Assembly: GCF_038096165.1 (NCBI RefSeq)
Contig: NZ_CP151076.1
Location: 2,291,501 to 2,355,500 of the forward strand
Source: Pseudomonas sp. G.S.17
Lineage (GTDB): Bacteria > Pseudomonadota > Gammaproteobacteria > Pseudomonadales > Pseudomonadaceae
DNA: 64,000 nucleotides
Reading direction: 5' to 3'
Shown here: piece after piece, positions 23,750 through 32,997 of the stretch
Numbering within the stretch: position 1 is the first letter of the stretch
How the letters are laid out: every line of letters starts with the position of its first letter
Made by a program: the position numbers and the translations under genes
The notes under the pieces: generated by a model
What the model was told of the DNA's origin: nothing
The model's input: only the letters and a program-made list of their open reading frames with translations
Database searches by the model: none

Positions 23750-24910
23750 ATGACGACCCCTATCCCGAAGCCGTTGGTGTCCACGCGCCTGCAGTCCATC
23801 GATGCATTGCGTGGCCTGATTATCCTGTTCATGCTCCTCGATCACGTACGGGAAACGTTCCTCCTGCATCTACAGGTTTCCGACCCGATGGACGTGACCA
23901 GCACGCCGCCGGAGTTGTTCCTGAGTCGTACGCTGTCGCATCTGTGTGCGCCGTTGTTCATCTTTCTCACCGGCCTGTCGGCGTTCTTGTATGGCGAGCG
24001 CCACGACAAGGCCGGAGTTTCCGGCTTCCTGTTCAAGCGCGGTCTGTTCCTGATCGTGCTGGAGTTCACCCTGGTGAATTTCGCCTGGACCTTCCAGTTT
24101 CCGCCGACCTCGATCTATCTGCAGGTTATCTGGGCGATTGGCCTGAGCATGGTCGCGCTGGCGGTCCTGATCGTCCTGCCGCGCTGGGCGCTGGTGACCT
24201 TGGGACTGGTGATCATTGCCGGGCATAACCTGCTGGATGCCGTGCACTTCGGTAAAGATTCGGCACTGTATGTGCCGTGGGCGATTCTGCATGATCGCGG
24301 CTGGCTGCAGCCTTTCGAAGGCTTGCGTCTGCGCACTTCCTACCCGGTGCTGCCGTGGATCGGGGTAATTGCCTTGGGTTACGCAGCGGGACCGTGGTTT
24401 GCGGCGGGTGCCGATGCGGGCACGCGTCAGCGCAAACTGGTCGCCTGCGGATTGGGCGCGCTTGCGCTGTTCTTCGTGCTGCGTCTGATCAATAGTTATG
24501 GCGAGAAGCCCTGGGTATCCGGCGAGACCGGCGTGCAAACGCTGATGAGCTTTTTCAATATCACCAAATACCCGCCATCGCTGGTATTTCTCAGCCTGAC
24601 GCTGGGGCTTGGTCTGCTAATGCTGGTCTGGTTCGAGCGTGCGGCGGGGCGCGGCTGGATGAAGCCGCTGCTGGTATTCGGTGCCGCGCCGATGTTCTTT
24701 TACCTGCTGCATCTGTATGTGCTGAAGATTCTGTATCTGATCGCCACGGCAATCTGGGGCGCCAACAAGGGCGATTATTTCGGCTTTGATTCGGTTGGCG
24801 CGGTGTGGCTGTGTTCGGTATTGCTGGCGGCCGGATTATTCCCCGCCGTCCGTGCCTTCGCCAGTTTCAAGGCGCGGCGCAAGGATATCGTCTGGTTGAA
24901 GTATTTCTAG
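23750..24910 (+). CDS. DUF1624 / heparan-alpha-glucosaminide N-acetyltransferase-like membrane protein
   Basis: The 386-residue protein begins MTTPIPKPLVSTRLQSIDAL RGL and has about ten membrane segments. SIDALRGLIILFMLLDHVRE is the signature of the DUF1624/YeiB/HGSNAT superfamily of membrane acyltransferases, with the His of DHVRE conserved. LCAPLFIFLTGLSAFLYG and LTFGAAPMFFYLLH-like segments follow. I place the start at ATG 23750. The substrate is unknown. The gene seems to stand alone. Confidence 0.82.
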   Translation: MTTPIPKPLVSTRLQSIDALRGLIILFMLLDHVRETFLLHLQVSDPMDVTSTPPELFLSRTLSHLCAPLFIFLTGLSAFLYGERHDKAGVSGFLFKRGLFLIVLEFTLVNFAWTFQFPPTSIYLQVIWAIGLSMVALAVLIVLPRWALVTLGLVIIAGHNLLDAVHFGKDSALYVPWAILHDRGWLQPFEGLRLRTSYPVLPWIGVIALGYAAGPWFAAGADAGTRQRKLVACGLGALALFFVLRLINSYGEKPWVSGETGVQTLMSFFNITKYPPSLVFLSLTLGLGLLMLVWFERAAGRGWMKPLLVFGAAPMFFYLLHLYVLKILYLIATAIWGANKGDYFGFDSVGAVWLCSVLLAAGLFPAVRAFASFKARRKDIVWLKYF

Positions 24911-25131
24911 CAGCTTCCTGTTGGAGATTCTATGTTCGTGAGCAACCCCCAGGCATAAAGTTTGGGGTGTACTCCGTCTGGCTTTTCATCAAGGCAAACA
25001 TGACTCGCGAGAGTTTGCGGCCGGGATTTCGAGGGGTGAGGGTGTCGCGACGTAAGGCGCGCGGATCGCCTTCGCCGGGGTGTAAGGTAGGCAGGCAATC
25101 CCTTTCTCTTAATTGAAATGGAGGTAACTGT

Positions 25132-25320
25132 ATGAGCACGCCCATGCTCTCGAAGATGCAAATCAATGGTTATCAAGTCATCAGCGTTAATAACGGTCCG
25201 TGGAAAGTCTGTACCAAGGATGATCGGCTGGGCTCTTTCGGCACTCGACAAGAGGCCTTGGCCTATGCAGCCTCATTGCCTGCGTACCAGGCGAGGGAGC
25301 AGCGAGCGGAGCGCCATTAA
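25132..25320 (+). CDS. Small conserved-type protein of unknown function
   Basis: A strong ribosome site (ATGGAGGT) precedes a 62-residue soluble protein, MSTPMLSKMQINGYQVISVN...EALAYAASLPAYQ. The pattern of a strand-rich first half (YQVISVNNGPWKVC) followed by a helix (RQEALAYAASL) resembles DUF2188-like small proteins, but I cannot name a function. A hairpin terminator follows. The 220 bp before it hold no gene. Confidence 0.7.
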   Translation: MSTPMLSKMQINGYQVISVNNGPWKVCTKDDRLGSFGTRQEALAYAASLPAYQAREQRAERH

Positions 25321-25337
25321 TCCAGCGCAGTGCATGT

Positions 25338-25362
25338 AGCCTCGGTAAACGCCGGGGCTTTT
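25338..25362 (+). terminator. Intrinsic terminator of the 62-residue gene
   Basis: AGCCTCGG-TAAACG-CCGGGGCT forms an 8-bp stem with one G-U pair, followed by TTT. Confidence 0.65.
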
Positions 25363-25495
25363 GCGAATCGCCGTTCGTCAGCTTGAGTAATGATCAGGCA
25401 AACTTTCCAGGAAGTGCTGTTTCGTAATCAATGGCACCGGTCGGCGCTGTCCGGCTGCGTGTCATTATTCAAATGATTAACGAGACGCAGAACAG

Positions 25496-25729
25496 ATGAA
25501 CATCGAAACACTGATCCTCACCGAACCCGTCAAACGCCAGGTAATGCGCCTGCTCAGACAAATAGAACAAGCAAACTCCATGATCCAGGCGGTAAAGTCT
25601 GGCGCACGCGCCGATGGATTCGTGCTCGGCCTGGAGGCTGCGGGAACGGTGAGTCACAGTGAAATAGACAACTTGCATGTGTTCTTCGAAACAGCGCTGG
25701 AGGCCCGTTTGAGAGCGCTCGTGCAATGA
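25496..25729 (+). CDS. Small helical protein of unknown function
   Basis: The 77-residue protein (MNIETLILTEPVKRQVMRLL...ALEARLRALVQ) is predicted to be mostly helical and soluble. GAGACGCAGAACAG upstream offers a weak ribosome site. I do not recognise the family. It is convergent with the next small gene. Confidence 0.6.
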   Translation: MNIETLILTEPVKRQVMRLLRQIEQANSMIQAVKSGARADGFVLGLEAAGTVSHSEIDNLHVFFETALEARLRALVQ

Positions 25730-25753
25730 ACGACAGGGGCTTTTAAATGAAGC

Positions 25754-25978
25754 TCATGACTCTGTCCATTGCACATCACTCAAGCCGAATTGCTCGGCTT
25801 TGGGTTTGCTGATAGCGGGTACTTTGTCCATCCGGTATTTGGGTATCTGGCCAAATCCAGCATCAACGGCTGCCCAGTTCCAGGCTGACGCATTGTCCAT
25901 AGCCTGAGCGCAGACATAGAAGCTCTTGTACTTGCCGTGTAACAGGTAGTCGATTCGGTAATGTCTGGAATGATGCAT
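25754..25978 (-). CDS. Small protein resembling the pseudomonad DUF6555 family
   Basis: The 74-residue protein has YRIDYLLHGKYKSFYVCAQA, MDNASAWNWAAVDAGFG and IPKYRMDKVPAISKPKAEQF. This looks like a small single-domain family that I recall from Pseudomonas genomes under DUF6555. The match is from memory and the function is unknown. Confidence 0.6.
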   Translation of the reverse strand: MHHSRHYRIDYLLHGKYKSFYVCAQAMDNASAWNWAAVDAGFGQIPKYRMDKVPAISKPKAEQFGLSDVQWTES

Positions 25979-26174
25979 GTCTGCATCCCTCTATTGTTGA
26001 TGTGGTCGATAGATGGAGTCCTCGTAGTTGGGAAAATTCGCGACTTCCGATGATCGGCATGTGACTGAAAGTTGCGCGATTGAAAGGTGGCAATACGATA
26101 TTATTTTCGCTCGTTAGTTGTTCATTCGTCTGAAGTTTGCTCGTGAAGTGGTGTCATCCATTCGAATAGATTAT

Positions 26175-26720
26175 TCAGTCCGACGGCGGCTGGGCATGAG
26201 GCAAACCGTGATAGTTTCGGTCGAAATACACCAGTGCCGCAGCATTCTTCTGCCGACGCAGTGCCAACACTTCGCAGAACAGAATGTCATGCGTGCCGAC
26301 GCTGACGGTCTGGCTGACCCGGCAATCAAAAGAGGCCGCTGCGCCATCCAGAACCGGCGCACCGGTCACCCATGCAGACCATTGTGCGGCAGCGAAGCGT
26401 TCAGCCATGGGCGTCTTGCCACCGAACAGGTTGGACAGGTCGCGCTGTTCGCTGGTCAGGGTATTGATGCACAGCGTTGCATGGGCGGTGAGGGCCGGAT
26501 GCACCGACGCCGAACGATTCAGGCAAACCAGCAGGGTAGGCGGCGAATCCGTCACGCTGCACACCGCCGTGGCGGTAAAACCGCAACGGCCATGAGGGCC
26601 GTCAGTGGTGATGACGTTGACGGCTGCCGCCAGGCCGGCCATGGCGTCGCGAAAATCCTGCTGGGCAATCGGCGCTGGTGTTGTCGTTGGCGCGGCAACC
26701 GCGAGTTCGGCTAGTTGCAT
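26175..26720 (-). CDS. rutF: RutF, FMN reductase of the Rut pathway
   Basis: The 181-residue flavin reductase has [40 protein letters not shown] and [18 protein letters not shown], as in RutF/HpaC-type NADH:FMN oxidoreductases. It supplies reduced FMN to the RutA monooxygenase. It is the last gene of the rut operon and overlaps rutD by about 10 bp. No rutE or rutG is present here. Confidence 0.9.
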   Translation of the reverse strand: MQLAELAVAAPTTTPAPIAQQDFRDAMAGLAAAVNVITTDGPHGRCGFTATAVCSVTDSPPTLLVCLNRSASVHPALTAHATLCINTLTSEQRDLSNLFGGKTPMAERFAAAQWSAWVTGAPVLDGAAASFDCRVSQTVSVGTHDILFCEVLALRRQKNAAALVYFDRNYHGLPHAQPPSD

Positions 26721-27514
26721 GTCAGTGTCTCCGCTCGAGTCTGGCCAGCCAGATAATCAACAAGCTCGCAATTAAAGGGTTCAACGTCGCTGACACTTGA
26801 GGCGTGACCACCGTAGTCGAGCAACGCCAGGCGCGCCCCGCAAAGCCGATCCGCCAGATGCTGCGAGCGTTGCCACGGCACGAGCATGTCGTCGCGATTG
26901 GCGATCAGCAGGGCAGGCGTCTTGATCTGGTCGAGCCGGTCTTCAATGTCGAACGCTTGTAAGGCGGCGATGCGCCGCAGCAGGTTGTCGGTTTTCGGGA
27001 AGTGCGCCAGGGTGTGGGCTTCGTCTTCGGCCAGTTGTGCGCTGTGCGCGGCGATCCAGTCGGCGGGGTACAAAAACAGCGCCTGCGCCTGAACGTAGGC
27101 GGCCGGGCCGCTATCGCGCAGCAGATTTTTGCGGATCGCGAAGCAGCGTTCGCTGTGGGGATTGGGGCTGCTCCAGGCATTGATCAGCACCATGCTTTGC
27201 AGCAATTGCGGGCGTTGCAGGGCCAGCTCAAGCCCGACCAGTCCGCCCAGCGCGTGGCCGATGAAATGGCAACGCTGGATGTTCAGTTCATCGAGCATTG
27301 CCAGCAATTCACCGGCCATGTTCGCAATCGAGTAGTCCTCGGCAAGGCTGGCCGGACTGCGCCCGGTTCCGGCCTGGTCGTAGACCACGACGCGGTATTG
27401 CTCAGTGAGCACCGGCAGTTGCGGCGCCCAGAAGCGCGCTGAACCACCCAGACCGGAACTCAACACCAGCGTCGGTGCGTCCGCGGCCTGACAGCCGAGT
27501 ATTTCATAGTGCAT
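26711..27514 (-). CDS. rutD: RutD, alpha/beta hydrolase-fold aminoacrylate-processing protein
   Basis: The 267-residue protein has the alpha/beta hydrolase pattern: [14 protein letters not shown] near the N-terminus, [14 protein letters not shown] and [18 protein letters not shown]. The nucleophile elbow reads GHALGG without Ser, a feature I recall for E. coli RutD, which helps remove aminoacrylate/carbamate in uracil breakdown. It lies between rutC and rutF. Confidence 0.9.
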   Translation of the reverse strand: MHYEILGCQAADAPTLVLSSGLGGSARFWAPQLPVLTEQYRVVVYDQAGTGRSPASLAEDYSIANMAGELLAMLDELNIQRCHFIGHALGGLVGLELALQRPQLLQSMVLINAWSSPNPHSERCFAIRKNLLRDSGPAAYVQAQALFLYPADWIAAHSAQLAEDEAHTLAHFPKTDNLLRRIAALQAFDIEDRLDQIKTPALLIANRDDMLVPWQRSQHLADRLCGARLALLDYGGHASSVSDVEPFNCELVDYLAGQTRAETLTCN

Positions 27515-27559
27515 GCAAGACTCCAGCGCGGACGCTCGTGCGTCCGCTTCGTTATGGGT

Positions 27560-27943
27560 TCAGCCGATGTGCGCGATGCTGGCGATTTCGATCAAGGCTT
27601 CCGGTTTCACCAAGCCGCACTGGATGCAATAACGCGCCGGTTTTTCCCCGGCGAAGTACTCGGCATACACCTTGTTGACCTTGGCGTAATCCGCCCAGTC
27701 GCGAATCATGATCATGTTGAAGGTCACGTCATCCATGGTGCCGCCAGCGGTTTCGATCACGCCTTTTATGGTCTCCAGAACGTGGCGGGTCTGCGCCGTT
27801 GCATCGCCGACATGCACCACATTGTTGTCCTTGTCGAAGGGCAGGGTGCCGGAAACGTACAGCACACCATCCGCCATGGAACCGGGCACGAAGGGCGCGA
27901 TGGGTTTGCTTGTGCCGGGGGGGATGATTGATTTCTTGGGCAT
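27560..27943 (-). CDS. rutC: RutC, RidA-family 3-aminoacrylate deaminase
   Basis: The 127-residue protein is a RidA/YjgF-type trimer subunit: [40 protein letters not shown] and [20 protein letters not shown] contain the conserved residues of the group, including the Arg before the CIQ strand. It acts on aminoacrylate produced by RutB. Confidence 0.92.
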   Translation of the reverse strand: MPKKSIIPPGTSKPIAPFVPGSMADGVLYVSGTLPFDKDNNVVHVGDATAQTRHVLETIKGVIETAGGTMDDVTFNMIMIRDWADYAKVNKVYAEYFAGEKPARYCIQCGLVKPEALIEIASIAHIG

Positions 27944-27954
27944 GATGAAGCTCC

Positions 27955-28695
27955 TCAGATCGCAGCGGTTTGGGTGCTGAAGGTGGTGCAGAAGTCTTCG
28001 ACGCTGGATACCCAGCCGAAGAAGGTTTCGATGTTGAACAACGCAGCCTGCTGTGCAAAGTCGGGACCGGCCTGATGGGTCGCGTCCGCCAGCACAACGC
28101 CGAAGTATTCGAGGAAAAAGCCATCACGCAGGGTTGATTCGACGCAGACGTTGGTGGCAATGCCGGTGAACACCAGATTGCGGATGCCGCGACTGCGCAA
28201 CAGGCTGTCGAAGTTGGTATTGAAGAAACCGCTGTAGCGGGTTTTCGGCACCACGATGTCGCCGGGCTGCGGCTGTAATTCATCCACCAGTTGATAATCC
28301 CAGCCACCTTTGGCGAGCAACTTGCCTTGCAGCTCAGGATGCTTGCGCATGGTTTTCAGCGCGTTGGATTTATGCCAGTTGGGCGACCCCGGCCCTCCGG
28401 CTTCGACGTAATCGGGGTCCCAGCCGTTCTGAAAGAAAATCACCGGCATCCCGGCGGCCCGAGCGGCCACCAGGGCTTTCTGGATATTGGCAATGACCGG
28501 CCCGGTGCTGCTGACATCGAAACCGGCCAGGTCCAGATAACCGCCCAATGTCGAATAGGCGTTCTGCATGTCGACGACGATTAATGCAGTCTCGCTGGCT
28601 TTCATGCTCAGCGCTTCAGGACGTGCGGGCAGTTGCCGGGTTGGCGATGTGGATTTCGGCAGCAGATAACCGGAAGTTTGCGCGGGTGCATTCAT
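27955..28695 (-). CDS. rutB: RutB, ureidoacrylate amidohydrolase
   Basis: The 246-residue isochorismatase-fold enzyme has its catalytic triad in [18 protein letters not shown] (Asp), a Lys in the central strand region and [20 protein letters not shown] (Cys). It hydrolyses the ring-opened ureidoacrylate to aminoacrylate, CO2 and ammonia. Its start base is shared with the rutA stop region at 28695, so the genes are translationally coupled. Confidence 0.93.
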   Translation of the reverse strand: MNAPAQTSGYLLPKSTSPTRQLPARPEALSMKASETALIVVDMQNAYSTLGGYLDLAGFDVSSTGPVIANIQKALVAARAAGMPVIFFQNGWDPDYVEAGGPGSPNWHKSNALKTMRKHPELQGKLLAKGGWDYQLVDELQPQPGDIVVPKTRYSGFFNTNFDSLLRSRGIRNLVFTGIATNVCVESTLRDGFFLEYFGVVLADATHQAGPDFAQQAALFNIETFFGWVSSVEDFCTTFSTQTAAI

Positions 28696-29777
28696 CAGGC
28701 GGATTCCTGCAGTGGGTTGATGTGTTGGCGGCTGGTCATCAGCGGCTGGATTTCTTGCCCGAAGTCCTCGACGCCCTTTACGAAGTCGTCAAAGGTCAGC
28801 ATCACGCCCTGGGTGCCAGGCACTGTCGCGACTTCATCGAGCATGCGCGCCACGCTGGCCCATGAGCCGACCAGCGTGCCCATGTTGATATTCACCGCAG
28901 AAGTCGGATCGGCCATCTGCCGCATGTTCGAACCGGGGCTCTTGTCCGCAGCGCCTTTTTCGCTGAGCCAGGCAATCGCTTCTTCGTCGGCGCCAGCCTT
29001 GATGTGCTCCCAGCGGGCGCGGGCGGCCTCGTCGGTGTCATCGGCGATGATCATGAACAGTGGGCAGGACGTGACATTACGGCCGGTTTTTTCGTTGGCT
29101 TCGATCAGTTTTGCCGCCGTCGGCGCATAGGCCATCGGGGTGTTCACGCCCTTGCCGAAGCAGAAGTTGTAGTCGGCATATTGCGAGGAAAATGCCATGC
29201 CGGCTTCACTTTGCCCGGCGCAGATGAGCTTCATCTCGGCCTGGGGTCTGGGGCTGACCCGGCAGTCGTTCATGGTGAAATACTTGCCTTTCAGGTCGCA
29301 GTGCCCGGTGCTCCATAAATCACGCAGCACCTGGGCGTACTCGGCCAGGTATTCATAGCGGGTCGAGAAGAACTCATCCCCCGGCCACATGCCCATTTGC
29401 TCGTACTCCGGCTTCTGCCAGCCGGTCACCAGATTGACGCCGAAGCGGCCGCCGGAAATCGAATCGATGGTCGACGCCATGCGCGCGACGATAGCCGGCG
29501 GAATCGTCAGCGTGGCAACCGTTGCGAACAAATGGATGCGATGGGTGACGGCTGCAAGGCCGGCCATCAGGGTGAACGATTCCATGTTGTGTTCCCAGAA
29601 CTCGGTCTTGCCACCGAAGCCGCGCAGTTTGATCATCGACAGCGCAAATTCGAAGCCGTAATGCTCGGCCTTCTGCACGATTTCCTTGTTCAATTCAAAG
29701 GTCGGCATGTACTGCGGCGCATTGCTTGAAATGAGCCAGCCGTTGTTGCCGATGGGGATGAAGATTCCAATATCCAT
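28695..29777 (-). CDS. rutA: RutA, pyrimidine (uracil) monooxygenase
   Basis: The 360-residue luciferase-fold FMN enzyme ([80 protein letters not shown]) opens the uracil ring between N3 and C4. It heads the rutABCDF operon, which uses pyrimidines as nitrogen source. A RutR-type operator lies about 140-155 bp upstream. Confidence 0.95.
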   Translation of the reverse strand: MDIGIFIPIGNNGWLISSNAPQYMPTFELNKEIVQKAEHYGFEFALSMIKLRGFGGKTEFWEHNMESFTLMAGLAAVTHRIHLFATVATLTIPPAIVARMASTIDSISGGRFGVNLVTGWQKPEYEQMGMWPGDEFFSTRYEYLAEYAQVLRDLWSTGHCDLKGKYFTMNDCRVSPRPQAEMKLICAGQSEAGMAFSSQYADYNFCFGKGVNTPMAYAPTAAKLIEANEKTGRNVTSCPLFMIIADDTDEAARARWEHIKAGADEEAIAWLSEKGAADKSPGSNMRQMADPTSAVNINMGTLVGSWASVARMLDEVATVPGTQGVMLTFDDFVKGVEDFGQEIQPLMTSRQHINPLQESA

Positions 29778-29886
29778 GAGAAGGCCTCTTACATGCGAAC
29801 GATGATTGCGTTGCCCAAATTGTCGGGAACACGGTACGCCGAAGCTTGTGCATGAAGCAGGCCAGATTTTTTTAATGTATTTAAAA

Positions 29887-29954
29887 CAATGGGTTGGTAA
29901 ATAATAAGATAAATTTCAGACCAGTTGGTCCAGATTAGAGCACTTGGTTTGTGC
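29887..29954 (-). promoter_or_regulatory. rutA promoter segment with RutR operator (copy 1 of a 68-bp duplicated promoter)
   Basis: On the minus strand TGGACCA-AC-TGGTC (29932-29919) contains GACCANNTGGTC, the core of the E. coli RutR site TTGACCANNTGGTCAA. The surrounding 68 bp align without gaps to 31377-31444 at about 52 of 68 positions, starting with GCACAAACCAAGTGCTCT, which is identical in both. The rest of the 391-bp rutA-rutR gap holds a single REP-like sequence (30007-30029). Confidence 0.8.
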
Positions 29955-30168
29955 ATGGCGCACGGCGATGGGGCAGAAACGCCGAATGCGATACGCACGC
30001 GGGACTGTGGGACCGGATTTATCCGGGAACGCAATGGGGCAGGCGCAAAAAAGTGTCGGAGCAAGATGCCATTCGCGAATGAATTCGCTCCCACGAAGCC
30101 CGCACAAGGCGATTGCCGTCAAAGGTTGGTAAAGTGCCCCTGTACGCACTATCGAATCGGTCGTAAAC

Positions 30169-30921
30169 GTGAATAACGAAACTCCCGCCGCGCCGCCCAA
30201 GTCCCTCAAACGCACGCGCGTGGTCAAGCCCAAGGTCGCTGCGACCAAAGCCAAGTCTGTCGCGAAGGACAAAGGCACTCGGGCCGCCAGCGCTTCCACG
30301 CTGAACCGTCGCACGCGTCTTGTAGAAGGCAAGCGCACTGCGATTCTCGAAGCGGCGCTGGAGATTTTTTCCCGGTTCGGCCTGCATGGCACCAGTCTGG
30401 ATCAAGTCGCGAGCATGGCCGACGTGTCCAAGACCAACCTGCTTTATTACTTCAGCAGTAAGGAAGAGCTGTACACCAGCGTGCTGCGCCAGCTTCTAGA
30501 TGTGTGGCTCAAACCGTTGCGCGGGTTCAGTGCCGAGCAGGACCCGATTCAGGCGATCAGCGACTACATTCGGGTCAAGCTGGAATTGTCCCGTGATCAC
30601 CCGGCCGAATCCCGCTTGTTCTGCCTGGAAATCATTCAGGGCGCACCGCTGATGTTGGCCGAGCTCGAGCAGCCGTTGCGCGATATCGTCGAAGCCAAGG
30701 TGGCGGTGATTCAGGGCTGGATCGATGCCGGCAAGCTGGCGCCTATCGAGCCGCACCATCTGATTTTTTCCCTGTGGGCGACCACCCAGCACTACGCAGA
30801 TTTTGCCCGGCAGATCAGTGCAGTGACCGGCAACTCCCTGCAAGACCCGGCGTTCTTCGCCCAGACCCTGGAGAATCTGCAAGGGTTGATCCTTAACGGG
30901 ATCAAACCTCGTAAAGGCTGA
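30169..30921 (+). CDS. rutR: RutR, TetR-family regulator of pyrimidine use
   Basis: The 250-residue protein starts at a GTG (30169). A basic, disordered tail of about 45 residues (KRTRVVKPKVAATKAKSVAK) precedes the TetR HTH (RTAILEAALEIFSRFGLHGT, LDQVASMADVSKTNLLYYFS). The C-terminal ligand domain has DHPAESRLFCLEIIQGAPLM and HHLIFSLWATTQHYADFARQ, as in RutR, which binds uracil or thymine. It is divergent from rutA. The long Lys-rich tail exceeds that of E. coli RutR. Confidence 0.92.
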   Translation: MNNETPAAPPKSLKRTRVVKPKVAATKAKSVAKDKGTRAASASTLNRRTRLVEGKRTAILEAALEIFSRFGLHGTSLDQVASMADVSKTNLLYYFSSKEELYTSVLRQLLDVWLKPLRGFSAEQDPIQAISDYIRVKLELSRDHPAESRLFCLEIIQGAPLMLAELEQPLRDIVEAKVAVIQGWIDAGKLAPIEPHHLIFSLWATTQHYADFARQISAVTGNSLQDPAFFAQTLENLQGLILNGIKPRKG

Positions 30922-30956
30922 TCCTCGCGCCGAGCAGGATCGCGCCGGTTTCGAAA

Positions 30957-31320
30957 TCGTAGGAGCGAATTCATTCGCGAGGGGGCCGGGACAGGCGCCG
31001 AATGTCTCGCTGACGGCACCGACGCCCTCCCGGATAAATCCGGTCCTACACAGACTGTGTGAAAACGTCACGAGCGAAGACAAGACAAGGCAAAAACAGG
31101 CGAAAAAGCGGAGTCTAGGTGTTCTAAATGAGCATTTTTCGCCTGTTTTTAACGCAGTATTGTCGAGCGCAGTAGTTTTCACACAGTCTGTACAGATCGC
31201 GCCGGTTTCGAAAGCGTAGGAGCGAATTCATTCGCGAAGGCGTCAGTCCAGTCGATACCTCCGGCGGCCGAATTGAGGCAGGGTCCGTTGAGCGAGGCTT
31301 GCCCGCGAAGGCGTCAGTTC
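30957..31320. repeat. REP/BIME cluster, split by a MITE
   Basis: REP-type sequences occur at about 30957-31048 (GTAGGAGCGAATTCATTCGC ... CCCGGATAAATCCGGTCCTA) and 31215-31310 (GTAGGAGCGAATTCATTCGC again, then GAGCGAGGCTTGCCCGCGAA). The 140-bp element at 31051-31190 sits between them. The 632-bp gap after rutR holds only these repeats and the downstream promoter. Confidence 0.75.
31051..31190. mobile_element. 140-bp MITE-like element, copy 1
   Basis: Perfect 16-bp terminal inverted repeats (CAGACTGTGTGAAAAC and its complement) enclose an inner inverted repeat (AAAAACAGGCGAAAAA / TTTTTCGCCTGTTTTT). TACA stands on both sides and may be a 4-bp target duplication. No protein is encoded. The copy at 46141-46280 differs at one base. 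Confidence 0.85.
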
Positions 31321-31376
31321 AGCCGACGCGATCAATGACCCAAATCAACCCCTATGCCCGCTTTTCGTGCCACCAC

Positions 31377-31444
31377 GCACAAACCAAGTGCTCTGCTTTG
31401 GACCATTTGATCTGAAATGTTCGCTATAAATCACTAACCAATTG
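31377..31444 (+). promoter_or_regulatory. Promoter segment with RutR-like operator (copy 2 of the duplicated promoter)
   Basis: TGGACCA-TT-TGATC (31399-31412) is a RutR-type site with one mismatch in the second half, followed by TGAAAT as in the rutA copy. The 68 bp align end to end with the rutA promoter. It lies 110 bp before the oxygenase start and should control the oxygenase-transporter operon. Confidence 0.75.
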
Positions 31445-31553
31445 AAAAACCAAGCTATTTTAAGACTGGCACAGTTACTGCTTTTCTCCCTCGCACATTC
31501 AGGCCGGGCAACCGGTGCATCTTCAATGTTGTGTCGCGAGAGGCGTTAGTCGC

Positions 31554-32567
31554 ATGACCTTGCAATCCGTCCCCATTATCGATCTTGCACCGTATTTTTC
31601 CGGCAGCGCTGAAGGCAAGGCTGCCGTCGCCAGGGCCGTCAATCAGGCCTGTCGGGACATCGGTTTCCTGGTGATCACTCATCACCAGATACCCGCCGAA
31701 TTGGTGCAACGCGTATCCGCGCTGACTCGCCAATTCTTCGATTTACCCCTGGCCGAGAAGCGCAAGGTGGATCGGCCCAGCCCGGAGATGGTGCGCGGTT
31801 ACAGCGCAGTGGCTGAGGAAAGCCTGTCTTATTCGCTGGAAGAAAGTGCGCCGGGAGATTTGAAGGAGTCGTTCTCCATCGGTCCCAGCGACGTGCCGGA
31901 CGAGGACTACTATCACAACGCAGTGGCCGGCTCGCATTTCGCGCCCAATGTCTGGCCGCCGGAAAACCTGCTGCCGGGTTTTCAGGATGCCTATCGCGAA
32001 TACTTTGCCGCCATGAGCGGGCTGGCGTGCTCGATGATGCGCTTGTTCGCGTTGGCGCTGGAGCTGGACGAGCACTTCTTCGACGACCGCATCGACCGCC
32101 ATATCAGTATGTTCCGCACCCTGAGCTACCCGGATATAAAAGCCGAAGTTGAAGCCGGGCAGATGCGTGCCAGCGCGCACACCGATTACGGCAGCATGAC
32201 CATCGTGCGTCCGGACAGCGCGCTGGGCGGATTGCAGGTGCGCAATCAGCTGGGTGAGTGGGTCGACGTGCCGTATGTCGAGGATGGCTTCGTGGTCAAT
32301 ATCGGCGACTTGATGATGCTCTGGACCAACGACCGCTGGATCTCCACCTTGCACCGCGTGGTCAATCCGCCCGCTGACAGCGAATCCGACAACCGCCGCC
32401 AGTCCCTCGTGTTTTTCCATCAGCCCAACTACGACGCCTTGATCGAATGCTTGCCGGGCTGCCTCGCCGAAGGTCAGCAAGCTCGCCATGCGCCGGTTAC
32501 TTCCGGCGACCATCTGCTGTCGAAATTCGTCAAGCAGACCACCTTTGGCGGCAGCAAGGTGGCCTGA
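31554..32567 (+). CDS. 2-oxoglutarate/Fe(II) oxygenase of the isopenicillin-N-synthase type, in the RutR-linked operon
   Basis: The 337-residue enzyme has the iron ligands His209 and Asp211 (SAHTDYGS) and His267 (TLHRVVNPP), and the co-substrate motif RQS at 282-284, so it should use 2-oxoglutarate. The N-terminal DIOX_N part reads VPIIDLAPYFSG and ACRDIGFLVITHHQIP. Thymine 7-hydroxylase belongs to the same superfamily branch. Together with RutR control and a nucleobase transporter this suggests oxidation of a pyrimidine or related base, but the substrate is inference. The start is ATG 31554. The stop overlaps the next start (TGATG). Confidence 0.88.
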   Translation: MTLQSVPIIDLAPYFSGSAEGKAAVARAVNQACRDIGFLVITHHQIPAELVQRVSALTRQFFDLPLAEKRKVDRPSPEMVRGYSAVAEESLSYSLEESAPGDLKESFSIGPSDVPDEDYYHNAVAGSHFAPNVWPPENLLPGFQDAYREYFAAMSGLACSMMRLFALALELDEHFFDDRIDRHISMFRTLSYPDIKAEVEAGQMRASAHTDYGSMTIVRPDSALGGLQVRNQLGEWVDVPYVEDGFVVNIGDLMMLWTNDRWISTLHRVVNPPADSESDNRRQSLVFFHQPNYDALIECLPGCLAEGQQARHAPVTSGDHLLSKFVKQTTFGGSKVA

Positions 32568-32953
32568 TGAATAACCTTTCCTACGTCAATGTATTTGCCC
32601 GGGACATTGTGACCCTGAGCGGATTCTATTCCGCGCTGTTCGGCTTCAGCGAAATCGAAGCCATTCGCTCGCCGATTTTTCGTGGCCTGGACACCGGAAA
32701 ATCCTGCATCGGTTTCAACGCCCCAGAAGCATACGAGCTGCTCGGTCTCGGCGAGTACGCCGGGAGCAGCGGCGTGAAGTTTCTGCTCAATATCGACGTG
32801 TCCGAACAAGCCGAAGTCGACCGGCTGGTGCCGCTGGCGCTGGCCAGCGGTGCGACGCTGATCAAGGCGCCGTACCTGACTTACTACAACTGGTATCAGG
32901 CCGTGCTGCTCGACCCCGAACAGAACGTGTTTCGCATCAATTTCATGCTGTGA
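32567..32953 (+). CDS. VOC-family (glyoxalase/dioxygenase fold) protein
   Basis: The 128-residue protein is a single vicinal-oxygen-chelate domain: NNLSYVNVFARDIVTLSGFY, SGVKFLLNIDVSEQAEVDRL and LLDPEQNVFRINFML. Members bind metal and act on small molecules. It is translationally coupled to the oxygenase gene, so it probably works on the same substrate. No assignment beyond the family is possible. Confidence 0.85.
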   Translation: MNNLSYVNVFARDIVTLSGFYSALFGFSEIEAIRSPIFRGLDTGKSCIGFNAPEAYELLGLGEYAGSSGVKFLLNIDVSEQAEVDRLVPLALASGATLIKAPYLTYYNWYQAVLLDPEQNVFRINFML

Positions 32954-32997
32954 AGTCGCTTACTGCCTTTCGCTTGCCCATCATCAGGAAGATCAAA

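Noticed and set aside
24930..25166. Minus-strand small open frames before the 62-residue gene
   Set aside because: No ribosome site, no recognisable domain, and they overlap a gene with a strong ribosome site and its own terminator.
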